Assembly (NCBI GenBank): GCA_029882355.1 | Contig: JAOUKV010000003.1 | Coordinates: 1 to 64,000, forward strand | Source: Gammaproteobacteria bacterium | GTDB lineage: Bacteria; Pseudomonadota; Gammaproteobacteria; SZUA-229 | Length of the DNA stretch: 64,000 nucleotides | Direction: 5' to 3' | In this document: piece after piece, positions 1 through 7,245 of the stretch | Layout of the letters: each line of letters begins with the position of its first letter | Numbering within the stretch: position 1 is the stretch's first letter | Position numbers and translations under genes: made by a program | Notes under the pieces: model-generated | What the model saw: only the letters and a program-made list of their open reading frames with translations | Told to the model about the DNA's origin: nothing | Database searches by the model: none

Positions 1-1
1 C

Positions 2-1264
2 ACGCCCGATGTATTCAGCTTTATCGATCAGACTGATGTCACGCTCAGCACCCTCACCGAATCAGCGCCCATCACTGTAGCCGGCATTAACAGTGCCTCC
101 GCCATCAGCATCACCGGGGGTGAATACAGAATTGATGGTGGCGCTTACACCAGCGTCGACGGCACGGTCAGCAATGGCCAGAGCGTAACAGTACGCCACA
201 CCAGTTCGGCTGGTTTTGTAACCGCGACCGACACCACCCTCACCATTGGTGGCGTGAGTGATCTCTTTACTACCACAACAGTAAATATTGCAGCTCCTAC
301 CGGTCTCACTGTCGTCGCAGGTCAATATGCGGGTCAGGCCGAGCTTAGCTGGAGCAGCGTCACCGACGCTACGGAATATTCGCTCTATTACGCCACCGAG
401 AGCTTCGCCAGCCTGGCTGACATTGCCAACTACGCCAGCCTTGCCAATGGGGTTATGCTCAGCAATCAAACCAGCCCCGCTACCATTCGCAACCTTAACA
501 ACAATACGACCTACTACTTTGTCATCACCTCCGGGAATGGCAGTACCGAAAGTTCGGCCAGTAGCGAGGTTTCTGTTTTAGTTTACGCGCCGCTCAACGA
601 CACCGGCATTACCACCTGTTCCGATGCGGCTAACAACGGCCTTGCCTGTCCACAAACCGGCTTTGAGGGGCAGGATGCCGAGTACGGTCGTGACGTTACC
701 GCCAACGACGATACCGACGGACATACCGGCTTTAGCTTCACCAAGCTCAACAGCGCCGGCACCCCGCTCGCTGACCAAACGGTCGCCTACGCCACTACCC
801 CCTGGTCTTGTGTGCAGGACAATGTCACCGGCCTGATGTGGGAGGTAAAAACCACCAGCGGACTGCAAAGCAGCGCCCACACCTACACCTGGTACAACAG
901 CGACACCGCCAGCAACGGCGGCAATCTCGGAATCACCAATGGCGGAACCTGTTTTGATGTCATTAACTGTGATACTGAGAAATTTGTCGCGGCTGTCAAT
1001 GCGGCTGCTTTGTGTGGAGCGAGTGACTGGCGTCTTCCGGACAAAGAAGAGCTCTCATCCCTGGTAGACAGCAGTGTCGCCTTTCCCGGTCCCGCCATTG
1101 ATACAGGCTGGTTTCCCAATACGGCTGCTTTTCTTTACTGGTCGGCCTCGCCATTTGCCAGCTATTCGTTCGACGCGTGGCGCGTGAGTTTCAACACTGG
1201 CAGTGTCCTAAACTTCAATAAGAACAATGCCTTCTCTGTTCGTCTCGTGCGCGGCGGACAGTGA
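2..1264 (+). CDS. Fibronectin-III/DUF1566 surface protein, 5' end outside window (probable DGR variable protein 1)
   Basis: The reading frame is open from base 2, so the N-terminus lies to the left; the GTG at 254 is internal. Visible order: a bacterial surface-protein repeat with G-G-E-Y and V-R-H-T-S-S signatures (bases 2-250), a fibronectin type III-like segment (about 290-580), then a DUF1566 (Lcl C-terminal) domain with G-L-M-W, D-W-R-L-P and Y-W-S-A-S-P motifs. It ends V-R-L-V-R-G-G-Q. The domain has a C-type-lectin-like fold in related DGR target proteins. The last ~45 codons align gap-free with the next gene and vary mainly in the first two codon bases (see VR1). Role is inferred to be ligand display at the cell surface. 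The domain call is solid; function is not known. Confidence 0.85.
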   Translation, partial: TPDVFSFIDQTDVTLSTLTESAPITVAGINSASAISITGGEYRIDGGAYTSVDGTVSNGQSVTVRHTSSAGFVTATDTTLTIGGVSDLFTTTTVNIAAPTGLTVVAGQYAGQAELSWSSVTDATEYSLYYATESFASLADIANYASLANGVMLSNQTSPATIRNLNNNTTYYFVITSGNGSTESSASSEVSVLVYAPLNDTGITTCSDAANNGLACPQTGFEGQDAEYGRDVTANDDTDGHTGFSFTKLNSAGTPLADQTVAYATTPWSCVQDNVTGLMWEVKTTSGLQSSAHTYTWYNSDTASNGGNLGITNGGTCFDVINCDTEKFVAAVNAAALCGASDWRLPDKEELSSLVDSSVAFPGPAIDTGWFPNTAAFLYWSASPFASYSFDAWRVSFNTGSVLNFNKNNAFSVRLVRGGQ

Positions 1265-1270
1265 TTTTTG
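1133..1270 (+). repeat. Putative DGR variable repeat VR1
   Basis: This is the 3' end of the first DUF1566 gene. It aligns without a gap to 1728-1865 (offset 595). At 17 codons (for example 1154 TTT versus CAT, 1163 TAT versus CTT, 1181 CGC versus TAC, 1202 AGT versus TTT) the first two bases differ while 14 of 17 third bases are the same. The intervening codons (GCG-TGG, GTG-AGT, GGC, GTC, AAT-AAG) are constant. A 33-bp block, 1238-1270, is identical to 1833-1865 and runs past the stop codon, as expected for an IMH-like element. Calling it a VR is inference, because no template repeat is in view. Confidence 0.75.
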
Positions 1271-1328
1271 ACATTGGCTTGTTGCCGTGCAACGTGACAG
1301 ATAAATGAACGAATACAGGAGATAATAT

Positions 1329-1859
1329 ATGAACAAGACACACTTTATGCGACTGTTACTGGCTACACTGCTGCTGGGCGCTCAACCGTTGTTGGCTCAG
1401 ACTTGTAGCAACAGTGTTACCGCTACCGCCCCCGATAGCCGTTATACCGATAACCTTGATGGTACGGTTACCGATAACCAAACCGGCCTGATGTGGCGTC
1501 AGTGTTCGGAAGGGCTGAGCACCACGGACACGGCATGTGATACTGGCAGTGCCGTACCCTACACCTGGCAGGTTGCTTTGCAACAGGTGCAGACTATCAA
1601 TGTCACTGGTTTTGCGGGTTATACCGACTGGCGCCTGCCCAACCATAATGAACTCACCTCTCTTTTAGAAAATAGTTGCTTCAGTCCAGCCATTAATACG
1701 ACAGCCTTCCCCGTTACACCTGCTTTTAATTACTGGTCGGCATCGCCGCATGCCAACCTTCCGGGCAGCGCGTGGTACGTGAGTTTTAACCATGGCTTTG
1801 TCGACAGTAGCAATAAGACCCTTGCCTACAGAGTTCGTCTCGTGCGCGGCGGACAGTGA
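1329..1859 (+). CDS. Secreted DUF1566 protein (probable DGR variable protein 2)
   Basis: A 176-aa protein with a Sec signal peptide (about residues 1-24, ending L-L-A-Q) followed directly by one DUF1566 domain: G-L-M-W near residue 56, D-W-R-L-P near 101, Y-W-S-A-S-P near 136, end V-R-L-V-R-G-G-Q. The start is supported by AGGAGA (1317-1322) upstream of the ATG. It lies 64 bp behind the larger DUF1566 gene, so it is probably co-transcribed. The C-terminal 45 codons match the first gene's in length and framework but differ at A-mutable positions. It is thus a compact, probably exported binding protein. The ligand is unknown. Confidence 0.85.
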   Translation: MNKTHFMRLLLATLLLGAQPLLAQTCSNSVTATAPDSRYTDNLDGTVTDNQTGLMWRQCSEGLSTTDTACDTGSAVPYTWQVALQQVQTINVTGFAGYTDWRLPNHNELTSLLENSCFSPAINTTAFPVTPAFNYWSASPHANLPGSAWYVSFNHGFVDSSNKTLAYRVRLVRGGQ

Positions 1860-1865
1860 TTTTTG
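1728..1865 (+). repeat. Putative DGR variable repeat VR2
   Basis: Partner of VR1 at 1133-1270. Variable codons here are mostly NNY (AAT, CAT, AAC, CTT, GGC, AGC, TAC, CAT, TTT, GAC, AGT, AGC, ACC, CTT, TAC). That is what adenine-specific mutagenesis of a template rich in AAY codons produces. After base 1865 the two loci lose all similarity, so homology stops just past the stop codon, as in DGR retrohoming. Confidence 0.75.
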
Positions 1866-2341
1866 GCGCGAAGCGATTGGGCGTAATGGCGTTGGCGAAT
1901 TGTAGGGGAGGGAGGGCACGCTCTCCCTTACATTTTAAGGCGGGGGTTAGCGGATGGTTTTCAGATCGGCAGCTCGACGCTTTTTGGCCTCCTGGTAGAA
2001 GTTTTCATAGTGGCTTAAGGGGTCAGATACTGTCTTAATTAAAGGGGTCAAAGCCCTTTAACCAAGTTTTAGTAATTGCGCAAAAGCCTAAACGTGGATT
2101 CCCGCCCGCGCGGGAATGACGGGTGTTTTTTAGCACCGTAGGTACGATTAGCCCAGCGTAATCGTACGCATGTCAATCCCCTCCCGAAACCTCAACATCC
2201 AAATCTCCACTCCAATCTATCAGTAAACACCCAATTCCACATAACGGTGAAAAACCAAGTAGGGTGTGCTCACGCGTACCCCACCTCTTCCATCAACAAC
2301 CACGTAGGCACAAACAACGTCCCCACCCTACAAAACTAAAA
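1866..2341. other. Intergenic region with hairpin repeats and a coding relic
   Basis: No convincing intact gene. On the minus strand a frame ending at a TAA at 1947-1949 reads ...F-Y-Q-E-A-K-K-R-R-A-A-D-L-K-T-I-R, which looks like the tail of a lost gene. It is followed (plus-strand direction) by two copies of a GGGGTCA motif near 2020-2050. Then come a GGATTCCCGCCC-type inverted repeat (2096-2119), a GTACGATTA hairpin repeat (2131-2173) and AT-rich sequence to the end of phnA. A possible 60-aa frame at 1856-2038 overlaps these and has no ribosome-binding site or recognisable family. Confidence 0.5.
2131..2173. repeat. Dispersed hairpin repeat, copy 1
   Basis: 43 bp nearly identical to 4742-4784. 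Arms GTACGATTA and TAATCGTAC form a perfect 9-bp inverted repeat around an 8-nt loop. A partial copy (AGCGTAATCGTA) lies near 7363-7375. It is REP-like and intergenic. Confidence 0.7.
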
Positions 2342-2680
2342 CTATGCTTTTTTAACATGCTTGGATTTAAGCTTTAATCCACCCAAGCCAGGCACTTTGC
2401 AATCAATATCATGATCCGCATTTTCCACGGGATCAATCAGGCGAATATTTTTAACCTTGGTGCCAACCTTAACAACAGATGACGATCCCTTTATCTTTAA
2501 ATCTTTAGTCACAATAATCGAATCACCATTATTCAGAATATGGCCATTCATATCACGTACCAGTGACTCATCTAATGAGGCATCTTGTGACCACTCATGT
2601 CCGCAAGCTGGACAGACAAACATCTCACCATCTTCGTAGGTATATTCAGAATTACATTCGGGGCAATTGGGCATGCTCAT
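2342..2680 (-). CDS. yjdM: PhnA/YjdM-family zinc-ribbon protein
   Basis: Cytosolic 112-aa protein of the PhnA (YjdM) family. An N-terminal zinc ribbon carries C-P-E-C near residue 6-9 and C-P-A-C near residue 23-26, and the C-terminal PhnA domain includes K-D-L-K-I-K-G-S-S and K-V-K-N-I-R-L. The start is set at the ATG at 2680, which aligns with the M-S-x-P-x-C-P start usual in this family. A longer frame to 2782 runs through a dispersed hairpin repeat and is unlikely to be coding. Despite its historical name, the family is not required for phosphonate use and its role is unsettled. No phn genes are nearby. Confidence 0.93.
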   Translation of the reverse strand: MSMPNCPECNSEYTYEDGEMFVCPACGHEWSQDASLDESLVRDMNGHILNNGDSIIVTKDLKIKGSSSVVKVGTKVKNIRLIDPVENADHDIDCKVPGLGGLKLKSKHVKKA

Positions 2681-2734
2681 AATTTTAATCGTTGTTACTA
2701 ATGAGGTCTTATTATACTTAATGAAGCCCGGTAC

Positions 2735-2780
2735 GATGCGGTAAATGTCTTTTATGAACCGCATCGTTCGCGTAATTACC
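2735..2780. repeat. Hairpin repeat (GATGCGGT / ACCGCATC), copy 1
   Basis: The arms GATGCGGT and ACCGCATC pair around about 16 nt, followed by GTTCGCG. A second copy is at 2893-2938. It lies upstream of phnA and would be in its 5' untranslated region or promoter. Confidence 0.65.
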
Positions 2781-2846
2781 ACAACACTCTATAAAAAACT
2801 CGACAGATGCGGTTCGCAAGTTCACCACATCCTACTCACAACAAAA

Positions 2847-2892
2847 ACTGGATTCCCACCCACGCTGGAATGACAGAGATAAGCACGCCAGG
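2847..2892. repeat. GGATTCCC-type dispersed repeat
   Basis: The sequence beginning ACTGGATTCCC and continuing through AGAGATAAGCACG recurs at 4693-4735, and its first part at 2096-2119. It contains an imperfect inverted repeat (GATTCCC with GGAATGA). It looks like a degraded non-autonomous intergenic element. Confidence 0.6.
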
Positions 2893-2938
2893 ATGCAGTA
2901 AATGTTTCTTATAAACCGCATCGTTCGCGCTCATTACT
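2893..2938. repeat. Hairpin repeat (GATGCAGT / ACCGCATC), copy 2
   Basis: Second copy of the element at 2735-2780 with a few substitutions; GCATCGTTCGCG is retained. It sits between phnA and the YjdF-like gene, so the two copies flank about 110 bp. Confidence 0.65.
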
Positions 2939-3001
2939 ACCACCAAGCCCCAAACTGGTGCTATTGTTAACCAAGGACAGTCATTCGAGGTTAATTCATT
3001 G

Positions 3002-3631
3002 ATGAGCAGGCCATTCCGATCAAACCGCCCTTTACAGCTTTTGTCTGCCTGGCTGCTCGTTCTCTGGGTGGTCACGGCGATTGGGCCGCTTTATCCCCGT
3101 GACTGGTTCCTGGAAAACATTCTGGTCATTGTCTGGGTCGTTTTGCTCGCGGCGACCTATCGTCGGTTTCAGTTCTCTAATTTTTCCTATGCCCTGTTTG
3201 TTATCTTTTTGAGCATGCACCTGGTGGGTGCGCACTACACCTATACTGAAACGCCTTTTGGTTTCTGGATGCAGGACTGGTTTGGTTTTGAACGTAATCA
3301 TTATGATCGCCTGGTGCATTTTGCTTTCGGGCTGCTCATCGCCTGCCCGTTCCGCGAACTGCTGATGCGCAGGTCGGGCATCAAGGCGACGTGGTCGTAT
3401 TCCCTGACCGTGGCAATCGTGCTGTCCTTCAGTTCCCTTTACGAAGTGATCGAAGGTATGGTGGCGATGATCGTCAGCCCGGATCTTGGCAGTGCCTACC
3501 TCGGCACGCAGGGCGATGAGTGGGATGCGCAAAAAGATGCTTTCCTGGCCTTTGCCGGTTCGGTTATCGCCATGGCGCTGGTATGGCTGCGGATCAATGC
3601 GGTCAAACTCCTTGATCTTCTGGGCGGCTAA
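3002..3631 (+). CDS. YjdF-like DUF2238 inner-membrane protein
   Basis: A 209-aa polytopic membrane protein with about six hydrophobic segments. The family-typical H-Y-D-R-L-V-H-F-A-F-G and S-S-L-Y-E-V-I-E motifs place it in DUF2238 (E. coli YjdF). The histidine, aspartate and glutamate residues within membrane segments suggest ion binding or an enzymatic site, but the function is unknown. GAGG at 2987-2990 precedes a TTG (2999) and an ATG (3002); either could start translation. The neighbour is the divergent phnA/yjdM. Confidence 0.88.
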   Translation: MSRPFRSNRPLQLLSAWLLVLWVVTAIGPLYPRDWFLENILVIVWVVLLAATYRRFQFSNFSYALFVIFLSMHLVGAHYTYTETPFGFWMQDWFGFERNHYDRLVHFAFGLLIACPFRELLMRRSGIKATWSYSLTVAIVLSFSSLYEVIEGMVAMIVSPDLGSAYLGTQGDEWDAQKDAFLAFAGSVIAMALVWLRINAVKLLDLLGG

Positions 3632-3729
3632 TCCAAACGACGCGTTGGCAAAGTTGGAAGCTGAGGCTTGTCCTTCAGGGCAGGTTGTAATGGGGCGATT
3701 TTTTTACAAAACACGTCCTGTGTTTTGCC

Positions 3730-4203
3730 CTACGGCAAAGTAATAACTACATACCCCATGTCAATATAAGTTCTTATTTGTGCGGGGCCGGTGGCGGCGA
3801 CATTGACATAATCCGGAAAATCTTCCGGTGACTTGTTGCGCCAGCCAGCATGTACATTGCAGACGTGTAAATTGACCTCATCCGCGTTGACCAGTTCTTT
3901 GGCCAGCGTATGTGCGGCGGCTTCGGTATCGCGGTTTTCTGTTAACAGGTCAAACTGCTCGTTGCCGTGCGTGACGATGGCGACGGGCAGTTCTGGAAAG
4001 CGCTCGCGCAGTTTTTTGATGTCAGCTTTGACTGCAGGCAACAAGCGACTGAGCAGGCCTTCTTCACCACTAACAATTTCGAACACAACGCCGTCGGGCG
4101 CTTCCTCTGCGGCCAGCACTGTCTCGACATCCGTCGCCCAGACCGACGTCAGGACCAGCAGCGCCGTAAGAAAAGTGGCTATTTTTACTAATTTGCGTTT
4201 CAT
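3730..4203 (-). CDS. Secreted DsrE-like protein
   Basis: 157 aa. A signal peptide (about residues 1-23, V-W-A-T) precedes a DsrE/DsrF-like fold of about 130 residues, with the pattern V-A-I-V-T-H-G and a conserved-looking cysteine in N-L-H-V-C-N-V-H. Most DsrE-fold proteins are cytosolic sulfur carriers. Periplasmic single-domain versions are common near redox genes but are functionally undefined. The gene stands alone, with divergent or convergent space on both sides. Fold call is fairly sure; sulfur transfer is inference from the fold and the cysteine. Confidence 0.78.
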   Translation of the reverse strand: MKRKLVKIATFLTALLVLTSVWATDVETVLAAEEAPDGVVFEIVSGEEGLLSRLLPAVKADIKKLRERFPELPVAIVTHGNEQFDLLTENRDTEAAAHTLAKELVNADEVNLHVCNVHAGWRNKSPEDFPDYVNVAATGPAQIRTYIDMGYVVITLP

Positions 4204-4352
4204 ACGTTTCGTTATGTCTCATGCGGCACCAACAGTATATGACAGCCAGCCTGACTGTCTATTGTTTTTAAGAGTTAATACGCGGGAGATGGGCGCGTCG
4301 AAATGCGCTCGATAACAACCCAGTATGGCAGCCTAAAGGCACCGTGACGTAT

Positions 4353-4517
4353 CTATGCAAAGTACGCCCAGACGGCCACGAAAGCCAAGGTGAGCAGAAA
4401 TCCTTTGATCAGGTCTGAGGTTTCGGGAACAGCGTTTTTAGAATAACAGTCACCCGCACCCGTATTACTGGATAATTTAATCATGTTTTCGTAGTGTTTG
4501 ATATTTGTGTAGTACAT
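4353..4517 (-). CDS. 54-aa small membrane protein, unrecognised
   Basis: This frame begins at an ATG (4517) preceded by a strong GGAGGGA ribosome-binding site (4526-4532) at 8-nt spacing, and ends at a TAG (4353-4355). The protein starts M-Y-Y-T-N-I-K-H-Y-E, has a polar middle with one cysteine (C24), and ends in a single hydrophobic helix (about residues 36-54: G-F-L-L-T-L-A-F-V-A-V-W-A-Y-F-A). It would be a tail-anchored inner-membrane peptide. I recognise no family. The ribosome-binding site and the clean soluble/helix layout argue for a real gene. Confidence 0.65.
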   Translation of the reverse strand: MYYTNIKHYENMIKLSSNTGAGDCYSKNAVPETSDLIKGFLLTLAFVAVWAYFA

Positions 4518-4846
4518 TTCAAATTTCCCTCCGTGTCAGATATCAAGAATAGTCATCTACACAGGATTTGATGTTACCCAGTTCACATTTCAGATTTATC
4601 TCTTCAAGGAGCGTGACGCGGTTCTCATTTTGGGCGAGTTTTCTATTAAGCCAGGCAGGTTGGGCAACAAACGACGTTCCACCCCACAGAAAACTGGATT
4701 CCCGCCAACGCGTGAATGGCAGAGATAAGCACGGCAAGATGTAGCACCGTAGGTACGATTAGCTCACCGTAATCGTACGAATGTTATCCTTCTCCCGAAA
4801 CAGCAATTAGCCCGGATGCGGCTACACTTGATCCGGGCTATTCACT
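4518..4846. other. Intergenic region with dispersed repeats
   Basis: It contains the small gene's ribosome-binding site, a GGATTCCC-type repeat (4693-4735), the GTACGATTA hairpin repeat (4742-4784), and a CCCGGATGCGG / ATCCGGGCTA hairpin near 4809-4842 that also occurs at 7252-7285. No gene is evident. Confidence 0.5.
4742..4784. repeat. Dispersed hairpin repeat, copy 2
   Basis: Near-identical to 2131-2173 over 43 bp, with differences in the loop and at the 3' end. The GTACGATTA/TAATCGTAC stem is intact. Confidence 0.7.
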
Positions 4847-5350
4847 TCAAATCCCAAACGCATCAACCATCCAGATTGCGCCATCGAGTCTTGCTTCTGG
4901 GTGCTGGCTTTCAACATACCTTACCGTTTCGGCGACTCTATACAGCGGTACATCTACCATCAATAATATTTCGCCGTGTGCCAGTGCACTGGTGAATTCT
5001 GTCAGGTGGTCATGGGGCACGTGCTCTACAAAAAACTTGCCGCCAATATAGCTGATTAGCATTACCGCCAGCGCCAGCCCCGCCCAAAGCAATTTGCCTG
5101 CTGGCAGGCTGACTATCAAAACGATTAAAGCTGCTGCGAATAGCATCAAATTCGTTTTCCATAAAAACTGTTCGATCTGGTAGGCGGTGTCATTTTTTTG
5201 CCGCTCTGTGGCTTTCGGTAAGGTTTTTAGCGCAACCCCTTTTGCAATGGCATGCATTTTTTTTAACGGGATGTTTTTAAACAATAATTGATTAACCGCA
5301 ATCTGGGCATGTTTTTCATCGGGGAATAAAAAATATAGTCTTCGTAACAT
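4847..5350 (-). CDS. Uncharacterised two-helix membrane protein
   Basis: 167 aa with an excellent AGGAGG ribosome-binding site 6 nt before the ATG. A soluble N-terminal stretch (about 1-65) with M-L-R-R-L-Y-F-L-F-P-D resembles the fold start of stress-type DUF1269-like proteins. Two transmembrane helices follow (about 66-106, L-M-L-F-A-A-A-L-I-V-L-I-V then L-A-L-A-V-M-L-I-S-Y), then a soluble C-terminus. No firm family assignment. Its last ~20 codons and 3' flank are duplicated at 7245-7350, so this is the intact copy of a partly duplicated gene. Confidence 0.75.
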   Translation of the reverse strand: MLRRLYFLFPDEKHAQIAVNQLLFKNIPLKKMHAIAKGVALKTLPKATERQKNDTAYQIEQFLWKTNLMLFAAALIVLIVSLPAGKLLWAGLALAVMLISYIGGKFFVEHVPHDHLTEFTSALAHGEILLMVDVPLYRVAETVRYVESQHPEARLDGAIWMVDAFGI

Positions 5351-5578
5351 GATGCACCTCCTGAGGTGTGCTGACCCGGTGAGCCAACGTCCATGTATGC
5401 AAACGAGCCAGATTGACTGATTCAGAATTACAAGAGTAAGACTCTAATTCTCAATATCAATATAGAAAGCTTGTGGTTATTAGAACCAGTAAGTAGCCCG
5501 AACGTAAAAGCCAAGCACGGTGGGGCGCAATATACGCAGAACATTGCGCCGCTTGAAAAAGTGTTTTTAACACTCCTC

Positions 5579-5700
5579 TTACAGCCAACCCACTATTGAA
5601 ACAATCCGCCCCAACATTTTCACGTATTTCGATATGCAGATGGCCGTGATGCGCCTTCTGGAAGTTAGGAGGCGATTGCTTGAAGCGGATCTGGGTGAGG
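5579..5700 (-). pseudogene. Remnant of the 3' end of an extensin-like gene
   Basis: On the minus strand this encodes A-H-H-G-H-L-H-I-E-I-R-E-N-V-G-A-D, matching the C-terminus of the intact lipoprotein gene at 7428-8849 (A-H-H-D-H-L-H-I-E-I-R-E-N-V-G-G-G). DNA similarity is clear over about 60 bp (5593-5655 against 7429-7495). Upstream similarity fades and the frame has no matching N-terminal domains. It is a decayed fragment of a duplicated copy. Confidence 0.75.
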
Positions 5701-5779
5701 GGTTTTGTAGAATTAAAGTGATTGAGATGCATAACTTTTTTACCAAGTTCCTGATAGATGTAGTCATCAGTGGTAAGGC

Positions 5780-5983
5780 ATGCTGGTCACTATTGGATTT
5801 GTTGTGACTGGTACAGGATTTATTTCAATGCTGTTTTGCTGGCATTATGTGATCGTTACATCGGCGGTGTTATCATCGCTTATCTTTATTCTGTTCTGGG
5901 CTGGAAAATTACATCAGCTCGATAATCAGGGTGGATACGGCATTCTAATTAATTTCGTAATTATCGTTATGGTATCGATTTAA
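5780..5983 (+). CDS. Small membrane protein (67 aa)
   Basis: A short hydrophobic protein with two predicted helices (about residues 3-40, and 53-67 at the extreme C-terminus). The ribosome-binding site is poor: AAGG sits only 1 nt from the ATG at 5780. It is 17 bp upstream of the next membrane-protein gene on the same strand, so it may be its operon partner. It begins immediately after a pseudogene fragment. No family recognised; it could be a truncated gene. Confidence 0.45.
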   Translation: MLVTIGFVVTGTGFISMLFCWHYVIVTSAVLSSLIFILFWAGKLHQLDNQGGYGILINFVIIVMVSI

Positions 5984-6000
5984 ACATAGGGTGAGCTAGC

Positions 6001-6672
6001 ATGGACCTTAAAAATACACTCCACAGGATTTGCGCGGCTAAAGCGATAGCTTCAGTTTTTGGTGTTCTTGGCGGCTTAGGCGGCATAGTTCATGGTGTCG
6101 GGGAAGTGCTTCAAGGCAACATTAAGCCAGATGGGATGCTCTTTAGTTCGTGGGCTCAGGGGCCAATCGCCCTGTACCTGGATGGCGACCCAGCGTTCAC
6201 CATCATCCCTAATTTTTTAATCACAGGAATTCTTACCCTGCTTATTTCTACTCTTGTTGTTTCATGGTCATGCATATTTATAGAAAAGAAACACGGCGGG
6301 TTCATTCTGATTTTGCTCTCAATTGCAATGTTACTTGTCGGAGGTGGTATCGGCCCACCCACGCTTGCTTTACTTGCAGGTATTTCGGGGCTTGGAATCA
6401 ATGCATCATATCTCTGGTGGCGCGTGCATCTTAACGAAAATATCCGCCTCATTCTTGCCGCATCATGGCCCTGGGTTTTTGGCGTCTGCGTAGTCAATGG
6501 CGTGTTTCTGGTGATTGGGCATGTCATAGCCGTATATTTCTTTGCGCCGGTTAAAGCTGAGATATTTCAGTACAGCTTTTTCTTTGCTGTTTTATCTTTA
6601 GTCATAAGTATTGTCGCTGGAGTTGGCTTTGATATGTCAAGGCGCGAACCGAAAGCCGAAATGTCAGGCTGA
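6001..6672 (+). CDS. Uncharacterised polytopic membrane protein
   Basis: 223 aa with about six transmembrane segments. A glycine-rich first helix (G-V-L-G-G-L-G-G-I-V-H-G-V-G-E) is followed by an extracytoplasmic loop, and a conserved-looking G-G-G-I-G-P-P turn lies near residue 115. AGGGTGAG precedes the ATG. This pattern (H-G-x-G-E, L-I-P-N-like loop, G-G-G-x-G-P-P) recurs in unnamed membrane proteins of several phyla, as far as I recall. I can assign no function. The short membrane protein at 5780-5983 is probably co-transcribed. Confidence 0.75.
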   Translation: MDLKNTLHRICAAKAIASVFGVLGGLGGIVHGVGEVLQGNIKPDGMLFSSWAQGPIALYLDGDPAFTIIPNFLITGILTLLISTLVVSWSCIFIEKKHGGFILILLSIAMLLVGGGIGPPTLALLAGISGLGINASYLWWRVHLNENIRLILAASWPWVFGVCVVNGVFLVIGHVIAVYFFAPVKAEIFQYSFFFAVLSLVISIVAGVGFDMSRREPKAEMSG

Positions 6673-6873
6673 TACAATTTTGATAGAACTGGCTAACAAG
6701 CGACTGTGGCGTCAACCCCCAAATAAATAATAGTTCCAGGGACACAATACCCAACCAATACTACTTTTTATAAATAATCCACCGGGCATACAATTGCCGG
6801 CATAGCTCCACGCTGGTTGGTTTTCTCTGGATTTCAACCAGTTCATTCAAACCACTTTTGACAGGAGATTATT

Positions 6874-7245
6874 ATGAAACATCGATTAATTATACCTTCG
6901 CTGGTTGCGGCTTTATTTTTGTCTACCGGGCTCACCGTCTCGGCTGAGCCTCAATCGGGTTACATTGAGCCGCTGATGTCACAGCAGGAGATGTTCCAGT
7001 TTCATGAACGTATGCGTTATGCCCGAACCCCACAGGAGCGTGAGCAGATACGTCAGGAGCATCACCAGTTAATGCAGCAAAGAGCAAACGCGCGCGGGTT
7101 TTCAATTCCTGATTTATCGCCAATGAATGATGCATGCAGACACATGGGACCGGGATATATGGGTCCTGGCTACATGGGACCTGGACATATGAACCCCGGC
7201 TATATGGGCCCGGGTTATATGGGCCCTGGATATATGCACCGGTGA
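6874..7245 (+). CDS. Secreted protein with C-terminal M-G-P-G-Y repeats
   Basis: 123 aa with a clear AGGAGA ribosome-binding site and signal peptide (cleavage near V-S-A-E, residue 24). The mature part has a charged helical region with repeated arginine/glutamate and histidine (F-H-E-R-M-R-Y-A-R-T-P-Q-E-R-E), then six tandem pentapeptides of the type M-G-P-G-Y (residues 91-120, bases 7144-7233). The Met- and His-rich composition resembles periplasmic metal-binding proteins. That role is inference. The 3' end abuts a duplicated gene fragment. Confidence 0.8.
   Translation: MKHRLIIPSLVAALFLSTGLTVSAEPQSGYIEPLMSQQEMFQFHERMRYARTPQEREQIRQEHHQLMQQRANARGFSIPDLSPMNDACRHMGPGYMGPGYMGPGHMNPGYMGPGYMGPGYMHR

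Noticed and set aside
1856-2038. 60-aa open frame overlapping the end of the second DUF1566 gene
   Set aside because: No ribosome-binding site, low-complexity translation, and it runs into repeat-like sequence.
2681-2782. N-terminal extension of the PhnA frame
   Set aside because: It passes through a dispersed hairpin repeat, and the family start M-S-x-P-x-C-P begins at 2680.
5457-5732. 91-aa minus-strand open frame
   Set aside because: Only its middle matches the C-terminus of the 7428-8849 product; the rest is random, so it is kept as a gene fragment only.
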